From positions 1 through 64,000 of the forward strand of contig ABCO01000001.1 of the NCBI GenBank assembly GCA_000170815.1: a DNA stretch of 64,000 nucleotides, written 5' to 3'. This document shows positions 23,944 through 33,447 of the stretch, piece by piece (the first letter of the stretch is position 1; every line of letters begins with the position of its first letter). The DNA comes from an unidentified eubacterium SCB49 (GTDB lineage Bacteria; Bacteroidota; Bacteroidia; Flavobacteriales; Flavobacteriaceae). The translations under genes were made by a program, and so were the position numbers. The notes under the pieces were generated by a model, which was not told the origin of the DNA, made no database searches, and saw only the letters and a list, made by a program, of their open reading frames with translations.

Positions 23944-24459
23944 ATGTCAATTCAAAAACCTATTTTATTTATAATACTATCGATTTTCACGTTTAGCTTT
24001 AGTAACTGTGGAAATTCTAAAGTAAATAGTAAATCAATTAAATTTCAGCAAACTCCTCCATTTACGGTTCAAAATGCAACATCAGAAAAATGGATGGCCG
24101 GAACAAAAGAAGGTGGCTCTGGCGTTCAATTAAGTTTAAATGTAACCGATGTTAAAGAAGGTGTTGAATTGAAAGACCTATATTTTAGAAATAAAGTAGT
24201 GGCAGCAAAAACAAACGCAAAATCAGGTACTTTATATGTAGGTAACTATACCGATGATAAAAAAGACTTTGTGATGCATAGTGACCCAAAAATGGAAGCT
24301 AAAGACACAGTAAAAGAATCATTCCCTTTTGAATTAACTGAAAATGAAGCTGTATTTAGCTACACGTACCAAGGAACGCTTTTATTTTATAAAATAACAG
24401 AAATAATAGAAAAAGAGCCGCTACCATTTCCTACTATCAATCAAAATGGCAACAAATAA
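23944..24459 (+). CDS. Hypothetical lipoprotein
   Basis: The 171-residue protein has a signal peptide ending in the lipobox-like SFSNC (Cys22), then a beta-rich domain (WMAGTKEGGSGVQLSLNV, LYFRNKVVAAKT, FPFELTENEAVFSYTYQG). A near promoter (TTG, 18 bases, TATCTTTA at 23894-23922) lies upstream. I do not recognise the family. It lies 23 bases before the flippase gene, so it may be co-transcribed. Confidence 0.7.
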   Translation: MSIQKPILFIILSIFTFSFSNCGNSKVNSKSIKFQQTPPFTVQNATSEKWMAGTKEGGSGVQLSLNVTDVKEGVELKDLYFRNKVVAAKTNAKSGTLYVGNYTDDKKDFVMHSDPKMEAKDTVKESFPFELTENEAVFSYTYQGTLLFYKITEIIEKEPLPFPTINQNGNK

Positions 24460-24482
24460 TTGCCCATTAGCTTTCGTACCCG

Positions 24483-25928
24483 TTGAGCTTGTATAAAAAA
24501 CTCTTTAAACAAACATTTATTTATGGTCTTGCGACGGTACTACCTCGTGCATTTGCATTTGTACTAGTACCGTTATATACTTCTGTTCTAGAACCAGCGT
24601 CTTTTGGAGTTTATGCCACATTAATGGCATATATAGTTTTAGGTAACGTGCTACTGAGCTACGGAATGGAAACTGCCTTTTTTAGATTTATCAATAAAGA
24701 AGGAGCAAACAGATCTTTAGTACAGTCTACAGCGCTTACCTCCATAACAGCTACATCAATTGCCGTATTTGTAATCTTATATTTCTTAAAAGATTACATA
24801 GCAAACTATATTGGTTTTGACACCCGATATGTTGTTTGGTCTATAGAAATATTAGTGCTTGATGCACTTGTGGTAATCCCATTTGTTTGGTTTCGCGCAA
24901 ATGGAAAACCTCTCAAATATGCGTTTATCAAAATTTTAAACGTAATTATAAACTTAGGCTTCAATCTATTCTTTTTTATGGCTTTGCCTGAAATTGATGA
25001 GCTGGTTAGTTTACAGCAAGTAGCTAAAGATCCTGTAGATTATATTTTTTGGGCAAATATCATTGCTAGTGCTGCCACATTAATTATGGTCATCCCAGTC
25101 TATTTTAATATTAAGTTTAAATTTAATGTAGTACTCTGGAAACAGATGATAAAATATGCCTACCCTGTTTTAATAGCAGGAATTGCATTTTCTATTAATG
25201 AGGTATTTGACAAAATTCTTCTTGATTACCTACTCCCTAAGGACATTGCAGAAACAGAAGTAGGTGTTTATGCGGCTTGTTATAAACTAGGAGTATTTAT
25301 GACATTATTTGCCACAGCCTTTAGGTTAGGGATTGAACCCTTCTTTTTTAATCATGCCAAAGAAAAAAATGCCAAAAACACCTATGCAGTAATCACAAAA
25401 TACTTTACCATTTTCGGTTGTATTATTTTTTTAGTTGTAATGGTGTATATCGATATTTTAAAAGAAATTTTAATTAGAAATGAAGCCTATTGGGTAGCCA
25501 TATCTATTGTACCTTATATTTTATTAGCTAATCTTTGCTTAGGAATTTACCACAACCTATCGGTATGGTACAAAGTAACAGATAGAACTAGATACGGAGC
25601 ATATATATCTGTTTTTGGAGCCATTATAACACTTGCAGTAAACTTTGTACTAATTCCAATTATAAGTTATAAAGGAGCGGCCATTGCAACGCTTGCTGCT
25701 TATGGTTGCATGATGCTAGCAAGTTATTTTTTAGGACGAAAATATTATAGGGTTCCATACGAAGTAAAAAAAATTGTAACCTACATCCTAGCGGCTATTA
25801 CCTTTGGCTCATTAGCCTTTTATACTTTTGACCGTAGCCTGCTCATAGGAACTGCCTTATTATTGGTATTTTTGCTAGGCGTATTTATTTTAGAAAAAAA
25901 AGAACTTAAAAAAATGATTTCTAAATAA
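24483..25928 (+). CDS. Oligosaccharide flippase (MATE-like, polysaccharide biosynthesis family)
   Basis: The 481-residue protein has about 12-14 membrane helices. It opens with LYKKLFKQTFIYGLATVLPRAFAFVLVPLYT, the usual start of flavobacterial Wzx-type flippases, and begins at a TTG. It would flip lipid-linked sugars across the inner membrane. The neighbouring sugar nucleotidyltransferase fits a surface glycan role. The substrate is unknown. Confidence 0.85.
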   Translation: MSLYKKLFKQTFIYGLATVLPRAFAFVLVPLYTSVLEPASFGVYATLMAYIVLGNVLLSYGMETAFFRFINKEGANRSLVQSTALTSITATSIAVFVILYFLKDYIANYIGFDTRYVVWSIEILVLDALVVIPFVWFRANGKPLKYAFIKILNVIINLGFNLFFFMALPEIDELVSLQQVAKDPVDYIFWANIIASAATLIMVIPVYFNIKFKFNVVLWKQMIKYAYPVLIAGIAFSINEVFDKILLDYLLPKDIAETEVGVYAACYKLGVFMTLFATAFRLGIEPFFFNHAKEKNAKNTYAVITKYFTIFGCIIFLVVMVYIDILKEILIRNEAYWVAISIVPYILLANLCLGIYHNLSVWYKVTDRTRYGAYISVFGAIITLAVNFVLIPIISYKGAAIATLAAYGCMMLASYFLGRKYYRVPYEVKKIVTYILAAITFGSLAFYTFDRSLLIGTALLLVFLLGVFILEKKELKKMISK

Positions 25929-25992
25929 TTTGGAAAGATAAATTACTGTCAAAAAATCCAAAGAATTAGTAATCTAAACGACTTTATTAAAT

Positions 25993-26430
25993 ATGACAAC
26001 TATAAAAATAATTAACAAATCTAATCACCCGCTTCCAAGCTACGAAACAATAGCGAGTGCGGGGATGGATATAAGAGCAAATGCAACAACACCAATAACG
26101 CTTAAGCCGTTGGAACGTGCTATTGTAAAAACAGGATTATTTATAGAACTTCCTGTAGGCTATGAAGCACAGGTACGCCCTAGAAGTGGTCTTGCTGCAA
26201 AGAACGGTATAACCGTATTAAACAGTCCAGGAACAATAGACGCAGACTATCGCGGCGAAATAGGCGTTATCTTAGTAAACCTAAGTAACGAAGACTTTAC
26301 TATAGAAAATGGGGAGCGCGTTGCACAGCTTGTAATAGCAAAACACGAGCGTGCTATTTTTGAAGAAGTAGCCGTTTTAAGCTCAACAGATCGTGGAGAA
26401 GGTGGTTTTGGAAGTACCGGTGTTAAATAA
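25993..26430 (+). CDS. dut: dUTP diphosphatase
   Basis: The 145-residue protein shows the five dUTPase motifs in order: [43 protein letters not shown] and a C-terminal [10 protein letters not shown]. It forms a homotrimer that hydrolyses dUTP to dUMP, keeping uracil out of DNA and feeding thymidylate synthesis. Confidence 0.96.
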   Translation: MTTIKIINKSNHPLPSYETIASAGMDIRANATTPITLKPLERAIVKTGLFIELPVGYEAQVRPRSGLAAKNGITVLNSPGTIDADYRGEIGVILVNLSNEDFTIENGERVAQLVIAKHERAIFEEVAVLSSTDRGEGGFGSTGVK

Positions 26431-26487
26431 TTTCCTATAAAAGAAAAAAATATTTCCGCAAAAGCGGCTATTATAAAAAAAATATTG

Positions 26488-27504
26488 ATGAAAATAATTG
26501 TACCAATGGCGGGCCGCGGAAGCCGTCTTCGCCCACATAGTTTAACTGTACCTAAACCGTTAATCCCTGTAGCTGGAAAACCCATCGTTCATAGATTAGT
26601 GGCAGATATTGTAGGTGTTTTAAATCAAGAAATAGAAGAAATTGCTTTTATACTTGGAGATCCAGCCTTTTTTGGAGATGACGTAGTAGAAAGCCTTAAA
26701 GAGCTTGCAAAAGATCTAGGTGCAAAACCAAGTATATATCGCCAGCTAGATCCTAAAGGAACAGGCCATGCCATTATGTGTGCAGAACCTTCACTTAACG
26801 GACCTGCCGTAATTGCGTATGCAGATACTTTAATTCGCGCAGATTTTGATCTAGATAAAGAAGCAGATGCTGTCATTTGGACAAAAAAAGTAGAAAACCC
26901 TTCTGCGTATGGTGTAGTAAACTTGAACGAAAAAGACGAAATTGTCGAACTTGTAGAAAAACCAGAAACCTTTGTTAGCGATCAAGCAGTGATTGGTATT
27001 TATTATTTCAAAGACGTTTCGGTGCTAAAAAACGAGCTGCAATATGTACTTGACAACAATATCATTAACGGCGGAGAATACCAGATTAATGATGGTATTA
27101 AACGCATGATGTCTGACGGAAAAATATTTAAAACCGGTACAGTAAGTGAGTGGATGGACTGCGGAAACAAAGAAGTAACCGTAGAAACCAATCGCCGAAT
27201 GCTTGGTTTTCTAGCCGAAGCTAATGAGTCACTTATTTCAGAAACAATCATCAATGAAAATTCTGAAATTATCGAACCTTGTTTTATAGGTGAAGGTGTT
27301 GTATTAAAAAATAGCGTTGTTGGCCCATTTGCTTCTATAGGCAAAGGCACAGTAATTGAAGATAGCACTGTTAAAAATAGTATCATCCAAACGCAAACAA
27401 CAGTAAAAAATGCTATTTTAGATAATGCAATGATTGGAAACCACGCCCACTTTGATGGTAAATTTACAAATGTGAGCATTGGCGATTATTCGCAGTTAAA
27501 ATAA
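26488..27504 (+). CDS. Sugar-1-phosphate nucleotidyltransferase
   Basis: The 338-residue protein has the nucleotidyltransferase start PMAGRGSRLRPHSLTVPKPL and LDPKGTGHAIM. Its C-terminal left-handed beta-helix (about residues 250-335) has repeated hexapeptides such as GEGVVLKNSVVGPFASIGKG. It resembles glucose-1-phosphate thymidylyltransferase or mannose-1-phosphate guanylyltransferase; the exact sugar cannot be told. An upstream TTG would add one residue; the ATG is preferred. It is part of the dut to EnvC run. Confidence 0.85.
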   Translation: MKIIVPMAGRGSRLRPHSLTVPKPLIPVAGKPIVHRLVADIVGVLNQEIEEIAFILGDPAFFGDDVVESLKELAKDLGAKPSIYRQLDPKGTGHAIMCAEPSLNGPAVIAYADTLIRADFDLDKEADAVIWTKKVENPSAYGVVNLNEKDEIVELVEKPETFVSDQAVIGIYYFKDVSVLKNELQYVLDNNIINGGEYQINDGIKRMMSDGKIFKTGTVSEWMDCGNKEVTVETNRRMLGFLAEANESLISETIINENSEIIEPCFIGEGVVLKNSVVGPFASIGKGTVIEDSTVKNSIIQTQTTVKNAILDNAMIGNHAHFDGKFTNVSIGDYSQLK

Positions 27505-27565
27505 TAGAGATAAATTCGATAAGGTCCAGAAAAAATCTGGGAGCATTCGAGCAGATATTTAGATT

Positions 27566-28930
27566 TTGAATATAAAAAATAGACTTTTACTTTTCTTTTG
27601 TGGGCTGCTGCTTTCAACCGCTTGTTTTTCTCAAGAAAATGTGGGTGACCAACCTACTGATGATCTAGGAAATGTAACAGACGCGTTTCAAGAAGCTTTC
27701 TTTGAAGCTTTAAAGCAGAAGGCTATTGAGAACTACGAACTTGCTTTAGACGCATTAGATAAGGCGGCACGAGCTGCAGATGGTGATAAAGACCAACTTG
27801 CTATTGTTTCTTATGAGAAAGGAAAGAACCTCGTATTTCTAAAAAAATACAACGCAGCAGAGGTTCAGTTTGAAAATGTTTTGGCTCACACTAATAATCA
27901 ATTTGATGTCATGGTGTCGCTGTATGACGTGTATTACAAACAACGAAACTATGAAAAAGCATTGCCACTCGTTAAAAAACTCATTGTTAAAGATGAAGAC
28001 TATAAAGAAGACTTAGCTAATTTATATATCCGTACAAAACAATACGACGAAGCAATTTTAATTCTTGATGAACTAGATAAAGAAATAGGCGAAAGCACTT
28101 ATAGAAACAACTTGCGTAAATCTGTGTACAGAGCTACTGGAAATAAAGAACAACAAATAGAAAACCTTGAAACCCGGGTAGATGCTAATCCAAAAAAAGA
28201 GCAAGACTATTTAAGCCTTATTTATCTTTATAGCGACGAAGGAAACACTGAAAAAGCTTTTGAAACCGCTAAAGAGTTATTAAAAAACCAGCCAAAAAGT
28301 GAAATGGTCCATCTTGCACTTTACAAGTTTTATCTAGATGCAGGACAGACAAAAGAGGCTATTAACTCTATGGAAACTGTTTTTGAATCTCAAAAAATAG
28401 ACAAACAAAGTAAATATCGTGTATTAGGAGATTTTATTTCATTTGTAGAAACACATCCAGAACATGAAAAAACGCTCGAAAAGACGGTAAACAACTTTTC
28501 GGAAGAACATGGCGCTGTCTATGAAAAACTTGGGGACTATTATGTTTCTAAAGACAGAAAAGAGGATGCAATTTCTGCTTATAAAAAAGGGTTAGAAAAC
28601 GACGAAGACAATTACAGTTTATTAAAAAACACATTGCTTATTTTAATAGATGTAGGTCATTATAAAGACGCAGCTACTTATAGCAGTAATGGTCTTGATA
28701 TCTTTCCGGCACAACCGCTTCTTTATTTGCTAAATGGCGTTGCTAATATAGGGCTAAACAATGCCGATGAAGCAATTGAAACATTAGAAACAGGTGCTGA
28801 TTATGTAATAGAAAATGATGCTTTAGAAAAAGACTTTTTTACACAATTAGAAAAAGCATATACTTTAAAAGGAAATACTAAAAAAGCTGCAGAATACGCT
28901 AAAAGGGCTGCGGCTATCGTTATCAATTAA
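27566..28930 (+). CDS. Periplasmic TPR-repeat protein
   Basis: The 454-residue protein has a signal peptide (LLLFFCGLLLSTACFSQ) and then about ten TPR-like repeats with AExQFENVL, YEKALPLVKKL, YDEAILIL and KAFETAKELL units. It starts at a TTG. The stop is one base before the start of the DUF4292 lipoprotein gene, so the two are coupled. It is probably a periplasmic scaffold for envelope assembly; this is inferred from the operon. Confidence 0.85.
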   Translation: MNIKNRLLLFFCGLLLSTACFSQENVGDQPTDDLGNVTDAFQEAFFEALKQKAIENYELALDALDKAARAADGDKDQLAIVSYEKGKNLVFLKKYNAAEVQFENVLAHTNNQFDVMVSLYDVYYKQRNYEKALPLVKKLIVKDEDYKEDLANLYIRTKQYDEAILILDELDKEIGESTYRNNLRKSVYRATGNKEQQIENLETRVDANPKKEQDYLSLIYLYSDEGNTEKAFETAKELLKNQPKSEMVHLALYKFYLDAGQTKEAINSMETVFESQKIDKQSKYRVLGDFISFVETHPEHEKTLEKTVNNFSEEHGAVYEKLGDYYVSKDRKEDAISAYKKGLENDEDNYSLLKNTLLILIDVGHYKDAATYSSNGLDIFPAQPLLYLLNGVANIGLNNADEAIETLETGADYVIENDALEKDFFTQLEKAYTLKGNTKKAAEYAKRAAAIVIN

Positions 28931-28931
28931 A

Positions 28932-29711
28932 ATGAATAGAACCCATTATTTTATCATACTAGTTTTTAGTTTTCTACTCACTGCTTGTGGCGGGGGGAAA
29001 CCTGTTACTGGCTCTAGTAAAGCAGACAAATCTTTGGCGGTAAAAGCAATCGTTGCATCTCATAATAATGCAGCGCCCAATTTTAATACATTGGCTGGCC
29101 GAATGTACGTTGCCTATGAAGACGATAAAAAATCGCAGGGAATCACCGTAAGCTTACGCATGCAAAAAGATGAAAAAATATGGATTAAAGCGTCATTACT
29201 GGGTGTTACTGTTGCAAAAGCACTTATTACAAAAGAAAGTGTACAGTATTACGAAACGATAGGTAAAACATATTTTGATGGAGATTTTACGCTATTAAGT
29301 AAATGGCTAGGTACCGATATAGATTATAAAAAAGCACAGGCTATTTTATTGGGGCAATCTGTTTTTGACTTAAATGCTAATAATTACAATTCGGTTATCG
29401 TTACTAATAAATATAGGTTACAGCCTAAAACCGATATTGGAGATTTTTTCTTTTCAGTATTACTAAATCCAGATACTTTTAAGGTGTCTCGCGAGAGCGT
29501 TTCACAACCGTCAGAAAAACGTCAACTAGATGTTCAATATGGGGAATACCAGTTAGTAGACAAGCAACTTTTTCCGACAACAATAGAAGTAAACACAGAT
29601 GAAGAAGGAAGCAAAACAAAAATTGAAGTGGAGTATCGAAAGATAGATTTAAATCCATCTATCAACTTCTCGTTTAACATCCCAAATGGATATTCACAAA
29701 TAGAACTTTAG
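28932..29711 (+). CDS. DUF4292 lipoprotein
   Basis: The 259-residue protein has a lipobox LLTACGGG (Cys19), then the DUF4292 pattern (NTLAGRMYVAYEDD, IWIKASLLGVTVAKALIT, VQYYETIGKTYFDGDF). The fold is likely related to LolA/LolB-type beta-barrels that bind lipid, which is inference. It sits between the TPR and EnvC-like genes with gaps of one and three bases. Confidence 0.85.
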   Translation: MNRTHYFIILVFSFLLTACGGGKPVTGSSKADKSLAVKAIVASHNNAAPNFNTLAGRMYVAYEDDKKSQGITVSLRMQKDEKIWIKASLLGVTVAKALITKESVQYYETIGKTYFDGDFTLLSKWLGTDIDYKKAQAILLGQSVFDLNANNYNSVIVTNKYRLQPKTDIGDFFFSVLLNPDTFKVSRESVSQPSEKRQLDVQYGEYQLVDKQLFPTTIEVNTDEEGSKTKIEVEYRKIDLNPSINFSFNIPNGYSQIEL

Positions 29712-29714
29712 ACC

Positions 29715-30953
29715 TTGAGCAAACGTATCTACATATTATTATTTTTTATTATCGCTACTACGAACGCTTTTGCTCAGGTAGATAAACAAAAACAACTCGA
29801 GCAAAAAAGGCAAAACATTCTTAACGAAATAAAACAAATAGAAGCTGTTCTTTTTAAAACAAGAGGTGAAACAAAATCTCTGTTAACAGAAGTAGAAGAT
29901 ATAGACCAGCGCATTTCGGCAAGAGAAAACCTTATTAGAGTTACAAACCAGCAAGCTAATTATCTATCAAAAACAATAAATAACAACTTGGCTCAAATGG
30001 AACAACTCCGTGATGAGCTCAAAGAACTTAAAGAAGATTATGCTGCTATGATTAACAAATCATACAAGAGTAAATCGCAACAAAGTAGAGTGTTGTTTTT
30101 GTTATCATCTGAAAGCTTTTTACAAGCCTATAAGCGAGTGCAGTATATGAAACAGTATACAGAATACCGAAAAGAACAAGGGCTAACAATTAAAGAAAAA
30201 TCTGATAAGCTTAAAGACATAAATACAGACCTCATCAAGCAACGAAAGCAAAAAGATGCCTTGATCGCAGAAAATAAAAAAGAAAAGAGAACACTTGAAA
30301 GTGAACGAAAATCGCAACAAGCACTCGTTGCTAGTTTAAAGAAAAACGAAGGTAAATTTGCAGCACAAATAAGAAAAAAACAACAAGAAGCAAATAGACT
30401 TGATAAAGAGATAGACAATTTAATTAAAGCTGCTATTGCAAAGGCCAATAAAGCTTCTAAGGCAAAACCAAGCGCTAATAAAACTTCTACAGCCTCAAGA
30501 GAATTATTTAATATGACTCCAGAAGCAAGAGAACTTGCTAATAATTTTACAAGCAATAAAGGAAAATTACCTTGGCCTGTAGAACAAGGAGTAGTAGTGG
30601 GACGTTATGGAACGTATAAAGACAAAACAAACCCAAATATTACACACAGAAATAGCGGCGTTATTATTGCCACTCAAGAAGACGCCAATGCCCGTGCTGT
30701 TTTTGGTGGTGAAGTAATGGAAGTTCAACAGCTTAAAGGGTCTAATAAAGCTGTGATGATAAGACACGGTAATTATATCACAGTCTATAGCAATCTATCA
30801 AATTTAAAAGTAAAAAAAGGAGATAAAATAAGTACGAAACAAACACTAGGTACGGTCTCTAAAAATGCATCTTACGGTCGCTTTATGATGAAATTTTATG
30901 TTTATAAAGACACCGCCAAACTAAATCCTGCAGATTGGATTTTTAGGATGTAG
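29715..30953 (+). CDS. EnvC-like murein hydrolase activator with a degenerate LytM (M23) domain
   Basis: The 412-residue protein has a signal peptide (ending TTNAFAQ), a coiled coil (about 24-240) and a C-terminal M23 fold (KLPWPVEQGVVVGRYG to the end). The M23 zinc site is degraded: the HxxxD element reads HRNSGV without the aspartate, HGNYITVYSNL ends in N where H is expected, and the last HxH reads MKF. This is what EnvC-type activators show: they switch on cell-wall amidases instead of cutting murein. It starts at a TTG. Confidence 0.85.
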   Translation: MSKRIYILLFFIIATTNAFAQVDKQKQLEQKRQNILNEIKQIEAVLFKTRGETKSLLTEVEDIDQRISARENLIRVTNQQANYLSKTINNNLAQMEQLRDELKELKEDYAAMINKSYKSKSQQSRVLFLLSSESFLQAYKRVQYMKQYTEYRKEQGLTIKEKSDKLKDINTDLIKQRKQKDALIAENKKEKRTLESERKSQQALVASLKKNEGKFAAQIRKKQQEANRLDKEIDNLIKAAIAKANKASKAKPSANKTSTASRELFNMTPEARELANNFTSNKGKLPWPVEQGVVVGRYGTYKDKTNPNITHRNSGVIIATQEDANARAVFGGEVMEVQQLKGSNKAVMIRHGNYITVYSNLSNLKVKKGDKISTKQTLGTVSKNASYGRFMMKFYVYKDTAKLNPADWIFRM

Positions 30954-30994
30954 TAAGCTCGTTTAACGCTGAAATATTAAGTGGTTGAATCATT

Positions 30995-32683
30995 TTAGGC
31001 TTTTATATCCTTCAATCGCAACTGTAAACTCACATTTCCTTGCCATTCGTTCTCATCGATGACATATGCTGCTTTAAAAGGTCTTCCAGAACAGGCAATC
31101 GCTTTTTTATCACCTAAACCAAAACCAATACACACATATTGTGACATGCCCTGCTTCACTGTAATTCTTAGGTGTGTTTTATCTTCGCCTACACATTTTC
31201 CATAGCCTGTTTCGCTAAGGTTTTGTGTCATAAAAACAGGTGATGGATTACCAGGACCAAATGGGGCGAACTGTTTTAAAATTCTATAAAATTTCGGTGT
31301 AATATCTGCTAGTTCTATTTCCATAGTGACTGACAGTTCTGGCTGTAATAATTTTGGATCTATGGTTCTTGAAACGACTTCTTCAAATTTATTTTTAAAG
31401 TTTTCGAAGTTTTTCTCCTCTAAAGTAAGTCCTGCGGCATATTTATGACCCCCAAACTGCGTTATAAATTCACTGCATTCTTGTAAGGCATTATATACAT
31501 CAAAGCCAATAACAGAACGTGCAGATGCAGCAAGTTTGTCGCCACTTTTTGTAAAAACGAGCGTAGGACGGTAATAGGTTTCTGTTAATCTAGAGGCCAC
31601 AATACCAATTACGCCTTTATGCCAGTCTTTTTGATAAACAACCGTTGTTTTTCGTTCTTCTTCCTTATTGGTTTTAATTTGTGCTAAAGCCTCTTTAGTA
31701 ATTCGTTTGTCTGCCTCTCTCCTATCTAGATTGAATTGTTCTATTTCGGCAGCCCAAATCGCTGCTTTATTGATATCTGTCTCTACAAGTAGTGTAACTG
31801 CGTGATTGCCATGTTTCATTCTTCCTGCGGCATTTATTCTTGGACCAATGATAAAAACAACGTCTGTTATAGTAAGAACCTCTTTTTTAATCTGTTTTAA
31901 AATCGCTTTATATCCGGTGCGAGGATTACTATTAATAACTTTTAATCCATAATAAGCCAAAATTCTATTCTCTCCTGTAATGGGCACAATATCTGCCCCA
32001 ATAGCGGTAGCAACAAGGTCGAGGTATAATAATAAATCATCTATGGTTTGCCCACGTCTAGCACCTAATGCTTGGATGAGTTTAAAACCTACACCACAAC
32101 CACAAAGTTCTTTATAAGGATACGCACAATCTTCTCTTTTAGGATCTAAAACTGCAATCGCTTTGGGTAATTCTGGGCCAGGTCTATGGTGATCACAAAT
32201 AATAAAATCAATATTTTTTTCGGAAGCATAAGCGACTTTATCTATCGCTTTCACTCCACAATCTAAAGCGATAATTAATGAGAAATTATTGTCTGCTGCA
32301 AAGTCGATACCCTTATAAGAAACACCATAACCTTCTTCATATCTATCTGGAATATATGTTGCAATATTTGGGTAATAGGTTCTTAAATAACTACTCATTA
32401 AAGCCACACTTGTAGTGCCATCTACGTCATAATCACCATAAACTAATATGTTTTCTTTGTTTTCAATAGCTTTCTCAATTCTTTCGACAGCAACAAGCAT
32501 ATCTTCCATTAAATAAGGATCATGCAAGTCTTTTAAAGAGGGTCTAAAAAAATATTTAGCCTCATCGAAAGTGGTAATTCCGCGCTGAAAGAGCAAATTT
32601 GCGATAGTATTATCTACCCCTAAAGCTTTTGAGAGTTCTTGTGTTTTTTCTGAGTTTGATTTGGGTAAAATATTCCAGCGCAT
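30995..32683 (-). CDS. recJ: Single-stranded-DNA-specific exonuclease RecJ
   Basis: The 562-residue protein has the DHH-family motifs: VYGDYDVDGTTS, ALDCGVKAIDK, FIICDHHRPG and later GRMKHGNHAV, followed by DHHA1 (HKGVIGIVASRLTE, RSVIGFDVYNAL, FGGHKYAAGLTL) and an OB domain. It is a 5'-3' exonuclease in recombination and mismatch repair. Size is normal. Confidence 0.95.
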   Translation of the reverse strand: MRWNILPKSNSEKTQELSKALGVDNTIANLLFQRGITTFDEAKYFFRPSLKDLHDPYLMEDMLVAVERIEKAIENKENILVYGDYDVDGTTSVALMSSYLRTYYPNIATYIPDRYEEGYGVSYKGIDFAADNNFSLIIALDCGVKAIDKVAYASEKNIDFIICDHHRPGPELPKAIAVLDPKREDCAYPYKELCGCGVGFKLIQALGARRGQTIDDLLLYLDLVATAIGADIVPITGENRILAYYGLKVINSNPRTGYKAILKQIKKEVLTITDVVFIIGPRINAAGRMKHGNHAVTLLVETDINKAAIWAAEIEQFNLDRREADKRITKEALAQIKTNKEEERKTTVVYQKDWHKGVIGIVASRLTETYYRPTLVFTKSGDKLAASARSVIGFDVYNALQECSEFITQFGGHKYAAGLTLEEKNFENFKNKFEEVVSRTIDPKLLQPELSVTMEIELADITPKFYRILKQFAPFGPGNPSPVFMTQNLSETGYGKCVGEDKTHLRITVKQGMSQYVCIGFGLGDKKAIACSGRPFKAAYVIDENEWQGNVSLQLRLKDIKA

Positions 32684-32768
32684 AGGGGGTGTAATTTACA
32701 AAAACAAATTACCATTTCAACACATAGCATTTCAAGAATACTTCGATAAGTTATTTGGTCGATTTTCC

Positions 32769-32776
32769 TAACTTTG
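32769..32776 (+). promoter_or_regulatory. -7 box of the AhpD-like gene
   Basis: TAACTTTG lies 18 bases before the ATG at 32795, in the gap divergent from recJ. Confidence 0.4.
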
Positions 32777-32794
32777 TAAAAAAACAAAAACGAT

Positions 32795-33385
32795 ATGCCT
32801 TTAGTAACACCGCTTTCTCCAGATCATGATGAGACTACTCAAGAACTTGCAGATTTTTTTAATGAAACATTAGGCTTTTGTCCTAATAGCGTCTTGACTA
32901 TGCAGCGAAGACCAGCTATTAGCCGTGCTTTTATAAACTTAAATAAAGCAGTAATGGCAAATGAAGGTCGCGTAACCTCTGCTTTAAAAAGGATGATTGC
33001 TTGGGTGAGTAGTAATGCTACAGGGTGTCGTTACTGTCAGGCTCACGCTATTAGAGCCGCAGAACGCTATGGAGCAGAACAAGAACAACTAGACAATATT
33101 TGGGAATACAGAACCCATCCAGCTTTTAGTGAAGCAGAACGAGCAGCTTTAGATTTCTCATTACAAGCTTCAATGGTTCCGAATGCCGTTGATGCAGCAA
33201 TAAAAGAAAGATTATATAAGTATTGGGATGAAGGCGAAATAGTAGAAATGCTAGGTGTAATCTCTCTTTTTGGCTATCTAAATAGATGGAATGACTCTAT
33301 GGGTACTTCTATAGAAGAAGGTGCTGTAGAAAGTGGTGACCAATATCTAGGAAAACATGGTTGGGAAAAAGGGAAACACATTTAA
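32795..33385 (+). CDS. AhpD-like carboxymuconolactone decarboxylase family protein
   Basis: The 196-residue all-helical protein contains SNATGCRYCQAHAIRAAERYG. The CxxC and the following histidine are the redox site of AhpD-type alkylhydroperoxidases. Two homologous helical halves are visible (SALKRMIAW and AERAALDFSLQAS). It probably acts in peroxide defence, but AhpC is not nearby. It converges on rsmI. Confidence 0.85.
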   Translation: MPLVTPLSPDHDETTQELADFFNETLGFCPNSVLTMQRRPAISRAFINLNKAVMANEGRVTSALKRMIAWVSSNATGCRYCQAHAIRAAERYGAEQEQLDNIWEYRTHPAFSEAERAALDFSLQASMVPNAVDAAIKERLYKYWDEGEIVEMLGVISLFGYLNRWNDSMGTSIEEGAVESGDQYLGKHGWEKGKHI

Positions 33386-33447
33386 AAAGGACGGTTTAAA
33401 CCACGATCATTTACTTTTTTTGACCAAAAAATTATTCATTAATAGAA

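Noticed and set aside
27003..27479. 158-codon minus-strand frame opposite the nucleotidyltransferase gene
   Set aside because: The plus strand has a clear nucleotidyltransferase and beta-helix domain; the minus frame has no recognisable motif.
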